From the NCBI GenBank assembly GCA_039545275.1, contig BCHS01000003.1, positions 124,001 through 188,000 of the forward strand: a stretch of 64,000 nucleotides of DNA, read 5' to 3'. A model generated the notes under the pieces. It ran no database searches and was not told the DNA's origin. It saw nothing but the letters and a program-made list of their open reading frames with translations. A program made the position numbers and the translations under genes. Positions 41,951-52,200 of the stretch are shown here, in pieces. Source of the DNA: Pseudomicrostroma phylloplanum. Its lineage: Eukaryota > Basidiomycota > Exobasidiomycetes > Microstromatales. Position 1 is the stretch's first letter, and the number at the start of each line of letters is the position of its first letter.

Positions 41951-42555
41951 GGCATTGCGGATGGGATGGATGCAACGGTAGCTTAGGGAGGAGGAGGAGG
42001 GAGTGAGCGAGCAGGTGCCGGAGAGAGCAGACGGGAGTGGACGGACCACTCGACGGAAAGGAGAGTGGCAGGCTTCCATGCGCCACGCCCGCGTCGAACC
42101 CACGTCACCCACCGTCCCGCACATCACCGTAGCTGCGAGGCCGCCCGTAGCATGACACTCCTCCTTCGTCGTAAACTCGCTAGACATAGACCATCCTACC
42201 ATGTACAGGCCTGCTGAAAGGCAAAAAGGGAGGTTCCAGGGCATGTAGCTCCTTGGGAGGTTGGGCTGAAAAAGTCTTTACAAGCTGTTGTAATCGGACT
42301 GCAAATCTGCTCAGGTAAGGAAAAGGCGTATCTGAGGTTGTTCCGTTAAGCAATCCGAACAGCCAAGCAGCTCTTCACCGCGGCAGTGTACATATACCCA
42401 GCATGCGTGCAGCAGCCTCCACCCGATGCATCAGCCGTTGGGGCGCCCGTGCGCATCTGATTGTGTCGTTGCCGCCGGGTGATTCGTGAGTGCAGCTTCT
42501 TCTTCTTCTTCCTCCTGAAACTAGCATCTACTATCCCCACGTGATCAGTCCAGCC
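41951..42555. promoter_or_regulatory. Divergent promoter region, leucine-rich protein / THI6
   Basis: About 600 bp. I looked for a TPP riboswitch before THI6 and did not find the paired conserved segments. Part of this region is an upstream in-frame extension of the minus-strand gene. Confidence 0.35.
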
Positions 42556-44444
42556 ATGACGTCTACATCCTCTGTACCTCCCAGGCGGAGAACACTCGAC
42601 TCTGCCTTGGTAGACTATTCACTCTACCTCGTCACCGGTCGCGAGCTCCTCCCGCCAGGCGTGGACTACTATGAGCACTTGGATCAAACGCTGCGAGGGG
42701 GCAAGGTGACTGTGGTACAGATCAGGGAGAAGCACGTAGATAATGGAGAATTTCTAGACATCGCCCGGAGGAGCTTGGCAATATGCGACAAGGTGAGCAC
42801 ATGCGGGACACAGTGGGGAACGTCAAAATCAACGCTGACCGGCTCCCCGACCACCTCCCCCTGTGCTAGTACTCGGTCAGGATGTTCATCAACGACAATC
42901 TCTCCGTCGCCCTCTGCCTCCCGCCTAGAGTTGGGCTGCATATCGGGCAAGAGGATATCCCAGTAGCGGAAGCACGGAAGCTGCTAGGTGATGATCGGCT
43001 GCTGGGTCTCTCTGTGCATACACCAGAGCAGGCCAGGCAGGCTTTGCGCGATGGTCATGCAGACTATGCTGGCGTAGGCCCGGTGTACGGAACCAAGAGT
43101 AAGGCAGGCATCACAGACGACAAGGTACTCGGTCAAAAAGGCGCTGCAGCAGTAGTCGAAGTACTCCGGGAACCCCCTTCCGGTTACCGGCTACCCTGCG
43201 TGCTCATTGGTGGGATCAACGCTGCGACTTGTGCTCGCAGTCTGGCAGGAGCAACGAGCTATAACAATCAGCCAGACGGGGTGGCGGTCATCTCCGGCAT
43301 CGTCTCGCGAAGAGACCCAGAAGTCGCAGCTGAAGAGCTGTCAAGCATCGTTGGAGACTTCAAGTCACGAGTAAAGTCAGCCGGCAGAGCCACTTCGTCC
43401 ACGAGGTGGCAGGACGAAATTTTGCCCTCGCTAACCGCAGACTTTCTAGCCTACCATCGCTCGACNCCCCTCGGCCCGCCTCTGATTCAGACGATCACAT
43501 CCCACGTCTCCTCAACAATGTCCGCCAACATCGCCCTCGCCTTTTCCTCCAGTCCCATCATGAGCCACCAGGACGTCGAGGCAGCAGATCTAGGTCGCGT
43601 AACGGGCGCAGTCGTGCTGAACATCGGCACCATCTCCGAGGAGTCACGGAGAGGCATGACGGCTGTAGGTCGTGAAGCCAACCGAGGTGGGAAACCCATC
43701 GTACTAGACCCCGTCGGCGTGGGTGCGTCTGCATTTAGGAAGAGCTGTGTGGAGCAGATCCTCAGCGAGACGCAGGTGACCCTCATAAAGGGCAATGCAG
43801 CAGAGCTGGGCGCCATTGCCGGCATCACCGAAGTCACCTCGCGCGGCGTGGACAGCGGAGCGGGCACGCTGAGCGATCCAGTCAGTCTTGTACGGACGCT
43901 GGCACGGAGAGAGAAGTGTCTGATTCTGCTCACGGGCAAGACAGATTACCTGTCCGATGGAGACGCTGTCTTCCTGTGTGAGAATGGACATCAGAGGGCG
44001 AGCCAGATCACTGGCACAGGGTGTGCGCTGGGTGTGATGCTCGCGGCGGGCATGGCTAGTGCCTGTACGCAGGCCAAGCAGGCAGCGCAAGGGGGCAGCA
44101 CGGGAGAAGCTCACAACGAGACGGCCTCTCTGACGACGTTGCTCGTCAAGGCCAGCCACCGTGCACTGCTGCTCGGAGCCCTGACAGGGTGAGTATCTGA
44201 GGCTCTTTGTGCTTCTTTTGTGCCAGTGCCCAACTCACGACCCGCCTCATCGTGTGCCTGCCTCTCCCCCTCCTCCCCCCATATTCACACACACAGCCTC
44301 CTGACAATGAACATCGCCTCGGAGCTCGCAGCCGAGCGCAGCGACGTGCGCGGCCCAGGCTCCTTCATACCAGCCCTCATAGACGAGATTGCCAACCTGG
44401 ACGCCGAGACCCTACGCAAGAGGGCCAAGGTGAGGGTGGCGTGA
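42556..44444 (+). CDS. THI6: Bifunctional thiamine-phosphate pyrophosphorylase / hydroxyethylthiazole kinase
   Basis: Makes thiamine phosphate from HMP-PP and thiazole phosphate (N-terminal ThiE part) and phosphorylates 4-methyl-5-hydroxyethylthiazole (C-terminal ThiM part). Exons 42556-42792, 42870-44188 and 44297-44444 give 567 aa. ThiE signs: LYLVTGRELLPPG, VTVVQIREKHVDNGEFL, VRMFINDNLSVAL, GLHIGQEDIPVAEARKLL, GLSVHTPEQA and YAGVGPVYGTKSKAG. ThiM signs: TGAVVLNIGTISEESRRGM, GKPIVLDPVGVGASAFRK, TLIKGNAAELGAIAG, ILLTGKTDYLSDGDAVF and GTGCALGVMLAAGMA. The last small exon supplies NIASELAAERSDVRGPGSFI, the usual Thi6 end. The ambiguous base at 43466 lies in the linker between the two enzyme parts and is harmless to the frame. 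Confidence 0.96.
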
Positions 44445-44700
44445 GCGTCAAGCTGGGAAGATACTAGTGGCGAGCGACAAGGCCGGGGAACGAGCACGGG
44501 TACACCACTGCTGTTTTTGTGAGGTTGACATGTTCAAAATTATATCATTGCAGATTCTACGCATCTTGATGATCAAGGTCTGGAATGAGGACGTGATGGG
44601 TGATAATGACAGTGACAGGGTCGCACAGGGTGGGGGTTTCTACTCGAATCGTTCATTATGGCTTGCAATCGTTCACCATCTTTTTCGTTCTTCGCCGAGT
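44445..44700. other. Convergent spacer THI6 / ornithine monooxygenase
   Basis: 256 bp between converging stops. Contains TGATAATGA near 44602 but in a 3' region; no gene is seen. Confidence 0.4.
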
Positions 44701-46854
44701 CTACATGGACACCTGCGCTAGGCGATTCCTCGCCGCCTCTAGCAACGAGCCGGTCTTCGTCTTCGTCTGCTCTCCCTCGTCGGTCACACCGAGCCCCCTA
44801 GCCGCCTCTGAATCCGTCTCTGGCACCTTGTTCGCACCACTACTCGTCGTCTTGGTGGAGGCGGTAGTGGCGGCGACGTCATGCGAGTGCATCATGTCCT
44901 CCTTTGTCGGTGCGCGCTGCGTTCCAATACGGTTCAGGATCGACTCGGTCACTTCGCCAGCGCGCCAGGCGCAGATGCTCAGTAGCGAGTCGCTAAGTCC
45001 ATGGGTGACCTCGTTGCCTCCAAAGGAGTAGATGTTGGGCTCGAAGCGAGGGCCGGCATCCAGTGCCTCGTCGTCTGAAGTCTGGGCGAGGGTGACTTCG
45101 GAGAATTCCGAGTTGCGGCGAGAGAGGGCTAGTTGAGCAGAGAGGGCAGATTGGTCGAGGGGCTTGGCCTTGTAAGGGTCCGACTCCCAGGCAACGAGGC
45201 GGTAGTCCCGGGTGATACCTCGCGTGCGCTGCCGCACCATTTCCTTTGCGACGTCGTCATCGCCGGTCATGGTCCTACTGTCATCGTCGTCGGAAAAGCC
45301 TAGTGCTGCTCGCTTCTTTGCATTCAGCTCAGGGTCGCTCAAGATGGGAAGATGAGGTTGCAGAGGCTTCATGAAGTCGAAGCTGGCTGGGCGACGCTCA
45401 AAGCCGGTGCCGAGGAAGACGGCGTCGAAGTCTTCCACCTCTTGAGGCTCGTTGAGCTTCGTCGACTTCATGACCATGCGTACCTGCTCCTCTGCGCCCT
45501 CGTTGATCAGCTCAGCTGACTCAACATAGGTGTTGGCCATGATCTCCAACCGACCTTCTGCCGGGCCGTCGGATCCAGGGAAAAGCTGTGGCAGCTCGAT
45601 CTTCTGGTTGTAAATCTGTTCCGACAGCTCATTGAGCACGTCCGACCTGACAACGGAGTAATTGGTCCTCTTGAACTCCTGCCTCCACTCCTTGCGCTCC
45701 TTTTCGCCAGCAGCCCAGTAGGCGTCTGTTCGCTCCGGGTCGAAAGCGACGGAGTTGACAAAAGCAGAGTCGTCCGAGGGCACCAAGGTGGATGCTCGGA
45801 ATACCATCTTGACCGAGGCTGCGGGGAAGGTCCGACGCAGGTGCAGGGCCATCTCAGCCGATGACTGACCAGCGCCGATGACGGCAAACTTGAGGGGCCA
45901 ATTGGTCTTGGAGGCTGGCGAGCTGCGACCTATCCTGCGCTCTACGACGGCGGAGAGCTCTGGCTCGATGGCATTCAGGCACGGCAAAAAGGTGGAAGAG
46001 TGCACCACACGAGAGGCAGTGTCCCATGGTGAATCTGGGAAGATGTGTGAGAATTGCTGAGGCACTGTAGGTCGACCACCAACGCCAACCGTAATGTTGC
46101 GGGTGAGACGGACGACGATCTGGCCGGAGCGCAGCCTAGAGGTGACGCGTAGCAGACGCACGCTAGCGTCTGCGCCAGCAGCCGTAGCCTGTGAGTTGGC
46201 GTGGTCGATGCAAGACTTGTTTCCACCAGAGTTGCTGATAGGCTCGATGCTGAGGACTTGCTCGCCATAGTTGACCAGGTGGGTCAATTGAGACGCGCAC
46301 CAGGTGAGGTAAGCGCTCCATTCTCTCCGACTGGGGATGTTCGCTTCACGATTGATAGAGGCAGAGAGTCGGCCCATCTTGTGCAGGTAGTTGACAAAGG
46401 TGAAAGTCGAGGTGGGGTCCCTCATTGTGGCCAAGTCCTTGAAGGGCGAGACCTGGAGCTGCGCGCCAGGGAGAAGCAGGGTGGGGTGCCATGCAAAGGT
46501 GGCTTGCCTCTCGATGAAGCTGTACTTTAGCCCCCTGCGCTTGGCTTCTTCCGACTCGGTAAAGGAGATGGCGAGTGCCATGTTGGCGGGACCGAAGCCG
46601 ATGCCGAGTAGATCGTAGATCTCATCCTCGACCTTGGGAGGGGGCATCGCAGAGCTGGTGTCCTGGCTCGACATTACAGAGTCCTCCAAAGGGTATCGGG
46701 GTGTTGGCTGAGACATTGTAAGATGATGAGAGCGGTTGCCGTAGCCGTCCGAGCGGATGGAGGGAGAGATGATGGTGATAGGAGTGAGAGACGGACCTGA
46801 GAAGGGGAGAGAGACGGTGGGCAAGGCAGTCGGAAGGGGAGACGCCGCGTCCAT
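44701..46854 (-). CDS. sid1: L-ornithine N5-monooxygenase (siderophore biosynthesis, Sid1/SidA type)
   Basis: FAD- and NADPH-dependent hydroxylation of L-ornithine to N5-hydroxyornithine, the first committed step of hydroxamate siderophores. Single exon, 717 aa from ATG 46854; in-frame ATGs at residues 47 and 61 are alternatives, since the first 75 residues are unconserved. The FAD motif is DLLGIGFGPANMALAISF (residues 81-98), then FAWHPTLLLPGAQLQVSPFK and LATMRDPTSTFTFVNYLHK typical of SidA/PvdA. The NADPH motif is FAVIGAGQSSAEMALHLRR, and NYSVVRSDVLNELSEQIYNQ, VFLGTGFERRP and FGGNEVTHGLSDSLLSICAW are family blocks. A loop of about 90 residues (around DDDDSRTMTGDDD) and a Ser/Thr tail lengthen it beyond A. 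nidulans SidA. It is head-to-head with the NRPS gene. Confidence 0.95.
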   Translation of the reverse strand: MDAASPLPTALPTVSLPFSGPSLTPITIISPSIRSDGYGNRSHHLTMSQPTPRYPLEDSVMSSQDTSSAMPPPKVEDEIYDLLGIGFGPANMALAISFTESEEAKRRGLKYSFIERQATFAWHPTLLLPGAQLQVSPFKDLATMRDPTSTFTFVNYLHKMGRLSASINREANIPSRREWSAYLTWCASQLTHLVNYGEQVLSIEPISNSGGNKSCIDHANSQATAAGADASVRLLRVTSRLRSGQIVVRLTRNITVGVGGRPTVPQQFSHIFPDSPWDTASRVVHSSTFLPCLNAIEPELSAVVERRIGRSSPASKTNWPLKFAVIGAGQSSAEMALHLRRTFPAASVKMVFRASTLVPSDDSAFVNSVAFDPERTDAYWAAGEKERKEWRQEFKRTNYSVVRSDVLNELSEQIYNQKIELPQLFPGSDGPAEGRLEIMANTYVESAELINEGAEEQVRMVMKSTKLNEPQEVEDFDAVFLGTGFERRPASFDFMKPLQPHLPILSDPELNAKKRAALGFSDDDDSRTMTGDDDVAKEMVRQRTRGITRDYRLVAWESDPYKAKPLDQSALSAQLALSRRNSEFSEVTLAQTSDDEALDAGPRFEPNIYSFGGNEVTHGLSDSLLSICAWRAGEVTESILNRIGTQRAPTKEDMMHSHDVAATTASTKTTSSGANKVPETDSEAARGLGVTDEGEQTKTKTGSLLEAARNRLAQVSM

Positions 46855-49233
46855 GGTAAGTATCTTGTCATGCTGCCCTCAAGCCGCTTAGACGAGCTCC
46901 ACTTACGTCAACGATTCATTGTCCAAGGAAGACCGAAGCCACGGATGAGCATGCCGATGGGCACGTTGGTCGCAGCGGAGCCAACAGGCGGTATTTGTGG
47001 TAATGTGGGTGTTTGCGGATTTGAAATCAGTCGCAGTGGAGGCGGAAGGGGGCGGTGGATGGTGACCAGGGGGAAGCGAGCCAAGCCGAGGATCACAAGG
47101 GGCGACAGATTCCGTCGTTGAGGAAAATGGATTTGTAATGCCGTGGCCATGCGGAGAAACGTGGAGCCGTGCCGGAAAGGAGAGCGTGGAGGAGGGGAGT
47201 AAAGGGGAAGCAAAGCAGAGCGGGGTCAGATCAGACCGTCGGAACGGAAGCACCGCGCCAGTCGCCGCCGCCGGCGGGGTCGCCGATCGCCGTGATCAGC
47301 GTAATACGGAGGCGTTGTCAGACTCAACCTCTGCCGTTGCCGAGGCTGTCATACCCCATGCCGAGGACGTCTTCCGCCACTATCGCATCGTGAAAGCATA
47401 GCAGTCAACGACGAGCATGACTGTCATCGAGGGGTACGGCTGTCATCGAGCATGAACCTGCATAGCGGCAACCGGCGGAATCCATGGCTCGCCTATCCTA
47501 GACTAAGAGGAGACGGCACGACCCTGACGGCGTTTGCTCAAGACGATATACGGATATGTGTTACTCACGTGTGCGAAAGTAGGTTGCACCGTCGTGTGTT
47601 GCTCCGAAAGACTTGCTCTCCCGGCTGATGTCACGTAAGGAAGCAAGGAAACGAGCCGCTACGAGGATCTAGTCTAGCCTTCGGACGGACGGATGTGCCT
47701 GCTGAGACCTGAGACGAGACCGGTCAACTCGTTGTCGTATTAGGTGGGCGGAGCAATGGAAGAATTTGTGATGAACTTGGTGGAATGTAGGAAGCAGAGA
47801 GGATATGGGGGAGAAGAGACCGAGAAGATCTTTGAAGCAAAGCAGAAGGGGAGCAGCTTGCGGGCGAAGCAGGGTGATGAACCCGGAGCGGGGCAGTCGG
47901 GGTGTGATTAAAAAAATCCTCTTAATCAGATTAGGGGGGGGTGTCCTCGGTCACGGAGAACTAAATCCATCCCGACCGATGACGAAGGATTTTCACACTC
48001 CTCTTCCCCCTGAAAGAGGCCGTGGGCCCACTGGCATTCCGGCACCGCAAGTCCTCCTTTGCCAAGCTCCCTTTTCTCGGCGATGACCCTGATCTAAGCG
48101 AGGAGAATGGTACAGCTGCGCAGGCTGTACCATGAACCAGACCGGGAAGGTCAACGGTACGAGGTTGCACATGCGAGGGGAGTAGGGAGGCCGGGCGGCT
48201 GCGACGCGCATACAGTGCTTGCGGCTTACCCCGAGGCCAGTACCCGGAAGGGTGCCCGGCTGTGGCAGTGAATCAGGGCCAGGGGGGCGAGACGCCTTCG
48301 GCTAAGTTCCACTCCTTGCTTTCGCATGAGCTCCTCCTTCCTCTTCCTAGTCAGCGGGTCGGAGTCATGGAGGGCAATGATTGATCTGTCGCCCAACTCG
48401 CCGTGTTTGTACCGTAAGCTGTCCGACCCCGGTCAGCACATCACGCCTTTGCGATGACCGACATAGCTACTCTCTTGGGTGCACACGCACTGCTGTGAAA
48501 GCGCTCCTGGGCTGTGGGTACAGAAGAGCTGCAATACCAACAGCTGTCGCCGGGAGAGCATAGACCCAGATCAGGTGCAGGGAATTGACATGAGTTTCTC
48601 AAGGGGCATCATGCATAGGCGGTGGCAGGCGAGAGCGAGGGGNAGGGGTTCCTCACGTCCGGTCTCGACCGACACATTGCGTCGCATCTCTCGGTCTCAT
48701 TAGGCGAGAGTGCAAAGCTGGATGAGATATCGAAAGCAGACCGACCGCAACTGATGAGGTGGCCACGAGCTTCCTTGACCAGAATCAGATCTACCCTCAC
48801 ATGTGATACTGCAGCGTCTATGGGCAGGGCATGGTGAAGAAAGACTATCCTCCCTCCCGGACTAGACGGACATGCGTGATGCAAATGCTCACTCCAACTT
48901 GACCAACACCGTCCTGACCTTCACACTGCCATGCCACGGAGACACAATGCCCCGGCGTCAATGCCAGCTACAGTTCATTGGCACGCCTCACCCTGCCGTC
49001 CCCTTAGCGGGTAAATTTTTCTACCGGCGCCCACGACCGGTAGGGTGCACGCGCCGCGGACGCCCGCACGTCTCTCTGCTCGGGTGGAGGCACGCTTTGA
49101 CTTCTTAATTTTGGCCCCACTGTTCCTTCGGAAAGAGGACTCGGGTCACTTTACTAATCATAATCAGACTTCGTATCCGAGTTCCTGGCCTTTGTATAGC
49201 GTGGCTTCTGGCTCAGTAGGTTGCTCTGCAATC
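46855..49233. promoter_or_regulatory. Divergent siderophore intergenic region
   Basis: 2379 bp between the ATGs of ornithine monooxygenase (minus) and NRPS (plus), the largest gap in the window. I find no convincing coding exon. It contains a perfect 10-bp inverted repeat (48107-48133), an AT-rich spot with TTAAAAAAATCCTCTTAATC near 47910, TTTGTATAGCG at 49192 (possible TATA for the NRPS) and one ambiguous base (48643). By eye the only HGATAR match is CGATAG (minus strand, 47380-47385); TGATAA or AGATAA sites expected for Urbs1/SRE iron repressors are absent. Confidence 0.5.
48107..48133. repeat. Perfect 10-bp inverted repeat with 7-nt centre
   Basis: ATGGTACAGC (48107-48116), centre TGCGCAG, then GCTGTACCAT (48124-48133). 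It is in the sid1/NRPS intergenic region, about 1.1 kb from the NRPS ATG. It could be a dimeric factor site or chance. Confidence 0.8.
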
Positions 49234-52200
49234 ATGACCGGCTCCTCCCCTCCTTCCTCTTCTCATCCTTCATCATCGTCGCAGGACCGGGCCTCGTCTT
49301 CCATCTCTTCTCCTTCCTCGTCTTCCCTCCCTCAATCTGCCGACCCCGCACCGTACCAGCACACGCCCTTTCCTGATGTCTCGGGCCTACGCACAGATGC
49401 TCCTGGCCGCACGGATTGGGTGGAGACGAGCAGCGAAGATCTCTCCAGCCTCATTCATAAAGCTAGCAGCATAGAAGAGGCTGCAGACTGGCAGACTGGG
49501 ACTTTGCTGGCTGCTGCCTGGGCCGTGATCTTGGTGAGCGGTCACGATAGGACTGAGCACGTGTCGCAAGCACGGCATGGGAGAACGCGACGCTGACAAC
49601 ACTTGAGGTCTGCTTCATCTCACGACTTCAGCTTCACTACATACACCAGGAGGACACGGACGTTGCCTTTCAGGCTTCGACTCGCCGAGGGCTGGCAGCC
49701 GTTGTTCGGCTATGCGGTCCAGACGTGAAGGAATGGAGCTCTGAAGAACTCTGCACTCGGATCAGCGCCCAACTGCAAGAGCCTAGGCACCTCGAAGGCA
49801 AAGAGGCCCCGGACACTGGCTTGTTTTACGACGTTGAAGCAAAGAACAGCGAGACTGGGGAAGGAGACCTTGCAGGTGACAAAGCGGTCACGCTTCTAGC
49901 TTCATCAGACCGGATACTTCTTCGGGCGACAGCCAATGTCCACTCTGAGCAATCAGCTTCACTGCAGCTCCGGCAGACGGAGGCTTACCTTCGGTCCTTC
50001 ATCGATGATCTGCAGAGAGCGAAGGCACCCAACGATCGCGATGTGAGCCGGCTGGCTTGCGACGCCGGACGCCTGCCGTATGAGCTCTGCGCAGGCGATA
50101 ATCCATGTCCTCAGCAAGCCTCATCGCCGGACGATCTGCCTCAGGATGAGGAGCTCTTCCATCATCAATTCGAGAGACAAGTACTTGCGAATCCCACCGC
50201 CATTGCCCTCGACTTTCGGTACGACCTCCGCCCCTCTTCTCCTCGCAACGTCAAGTGGTCCTACGCTGAGCTCGACCGGCGGGCTAGCCTCGTTCGGCGC
50301 GAGATTGTGTCGGTAGAGCCAGAGCTGAGCGTCGACGCCATCGTAGCTCTGTGTCTCGTCAAGAGTCCAGAGCTCTACGTCGCCCAGCTGGGAACACTCA
50401 AAGCTGGTGCTGCCTTCTGCCCCATTGATCCGAATTGGCCAGAGCAACGCCAGCAGGCGCTACTGGTGAAGAGTGAGGCCAAGGTCCTGCTAGCAGCAGG
50501 AGATTCCGTCTGCCAAGCTTTGGAAGCCGTCATGCCCGACTACATGCGTCTAGTACGGCTAGACCGCCTCGATTGGGACCCAAGCAAGGACCTCTCGGCT
50601 GACTCCGCTGCCGATGCTCGTCGAGCCCCGGCGACCCAGTCGTCTTCCCTTGCTTACAAGATTTGGACGTCAGGCACAACGGGTCTGCCCAAAGCAGTCG
50701 GCATCGAACACAGAGCCGCCGTGCAGGCGTTGCGGTCTTTGCAAAAGGCCATCCCGCACGACGGAAACGACATCCGCTATCTCCAATTCTCTGCCTACGT
50801 CTTTGACCTCTCCATCCTTGACTGCTTCTATACCTGGGGACTGGGCGGCACACTCTGCTCGGCGTCTCACGCGCTCCTGTTGGGCGACCTCGTAGGCGTC
50901 GCCAATGCATGTCAAGCATCGCATTCCCTGCTCACACCAGCCGTCATGGCCATGACCCCGCGAGAAAGCATCCCGAGCCTCAAAGTGGTCATCAATGGAG
51001 GTGAAAAGCTGACGCAAGTCGTCGCCGACATGTGGAGTGTCGACTGCTGTCTCCTCAATCTCTACGGCCCTGCGGAAGCTACTCTTATTGCGATGCACAG
51101 GCGGGTGCCAGCTGGGGAATCTGTCAGAGCGCCCAACATCGGCGTCGCATTGCCCACCGTCTCCTGCCATGCGCTGAATGAGTCAGGCTCAGTCGTACCG
51201 AAGGGAGCAATTGGTCAATTAGCACTGGGTGGGTTCCAGTGCGCTCGGGGCTATCTTGGGGATGCTGACAAGACAGCCGAAAAGTTTGTGAATCACCCGA
51301 GACTTGGGCGAGTGTACCTCACGGGTGATTTGGTCCGGCAATTGGCAGATCACTCTTTTGAGTACCTCGGCAGGGAGGATGACCAGATCAAAATCAATGG
51401 CATTCGTATCGAGACGCTGGAGATCAGCGCCGTGATAAAGAATTCGCACCCTGATATTAAAGACTCGGAAACTCAGGCAATATCTTTGGACGACGACCAG
51501 TCTGGGCAGCTGCGCATTGTCAACTTCTCGGTCATGCCAGACACCGATGACAAAAGCGACACGTTTCTTCGAGTCGACAAGGATGCTGCCACAGCGGCGC
51601 ATGCTCTGCGTTTGGCTGCTGAAAAGGTCCTGCCCTCGTACATGGTGCCTTCGTTGTTTCTGATCGTGAGCCGCTTCCCCCGGACATCGAGTGCCAAGAT
51701 TGACCGAGCTGCTCTCAAGAGTGCGGTCAAGGACCTGGATATTCGACAATGGGAAGCGGCCATTGCGGGAGAGGAAGGCGTCGTGAATGCCAACAAATCC
51801 GATGAGGACAGCGCCCTCTCAAGTGAAGCGGAGAGCGTCATTCGCAGCTTCATATCGGAGCTTTGCAATATCGAAGCCGATCAGATCGGCAGATCCACGC
51901 CTTTCCCCAGTCTCGGCCTCGACTCCATCAAGGCAATGGTCCTCGCTCGAAAGCTCACCAACACTGGCTTTGCTACATCCGTCATAGACATCGTAGAGCA
52001 TGCAAACGTGGCCAAGTTGGCCTGCAAGATTTCGCCAGATGGCGACAAGCCTTCCGACAACAGTCGGGACCAGCTAGGTGCTACTTTTCTTGCCGACTTC
52101 GATCGTCGCCATCGTAGCGCTGTGGCGCGGGAACTTCACGTCGAGGCCTCAGTCATCGAGTCAATAGCGCCTCTGACACCATTGCAAGAGGGCATGCTGG

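Noticed and set aside
41951..42244. N-terminal extension of the leucine-rich protein from ATG 42244
   Set aside because: The extra 98 residues look like translated leader (SPFRRVVRPLPSALSGTCSL), and good sequence begins at MWAPRPGPG; not excluded, but less likely.
42250..42555. TPP riboswitch upstream of THI6
   Set aside because: The CUGAGA and ACCUGA-type paired segments expected of the aptamer are not found together; CTGAGG at 42333 stands alone.
46903..47253. Minus-strand open frames upstream of sid1 (for example MLPLYSPPPRSP)
   Set aside because: Composition is Pro/Ser-rich translated promoter, no splice path joins them usefully to sid1, and sid1 has a good ATG at 46854.
47380..47385. 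CGATAG as an Urbs1/SRE iron-regulatory site
   Set aside because: It is a single weak HGATAR match far from both starts; without a cluster it is no better than chance in 2.4 kb.
48601..49233. Coding exon upstream of the NRPS ATG
   Set aside because: Frames here include an ambiguous base and lack convincing splice sites; the ATG at 49234 is followed directly by continuous NRPS sequence.
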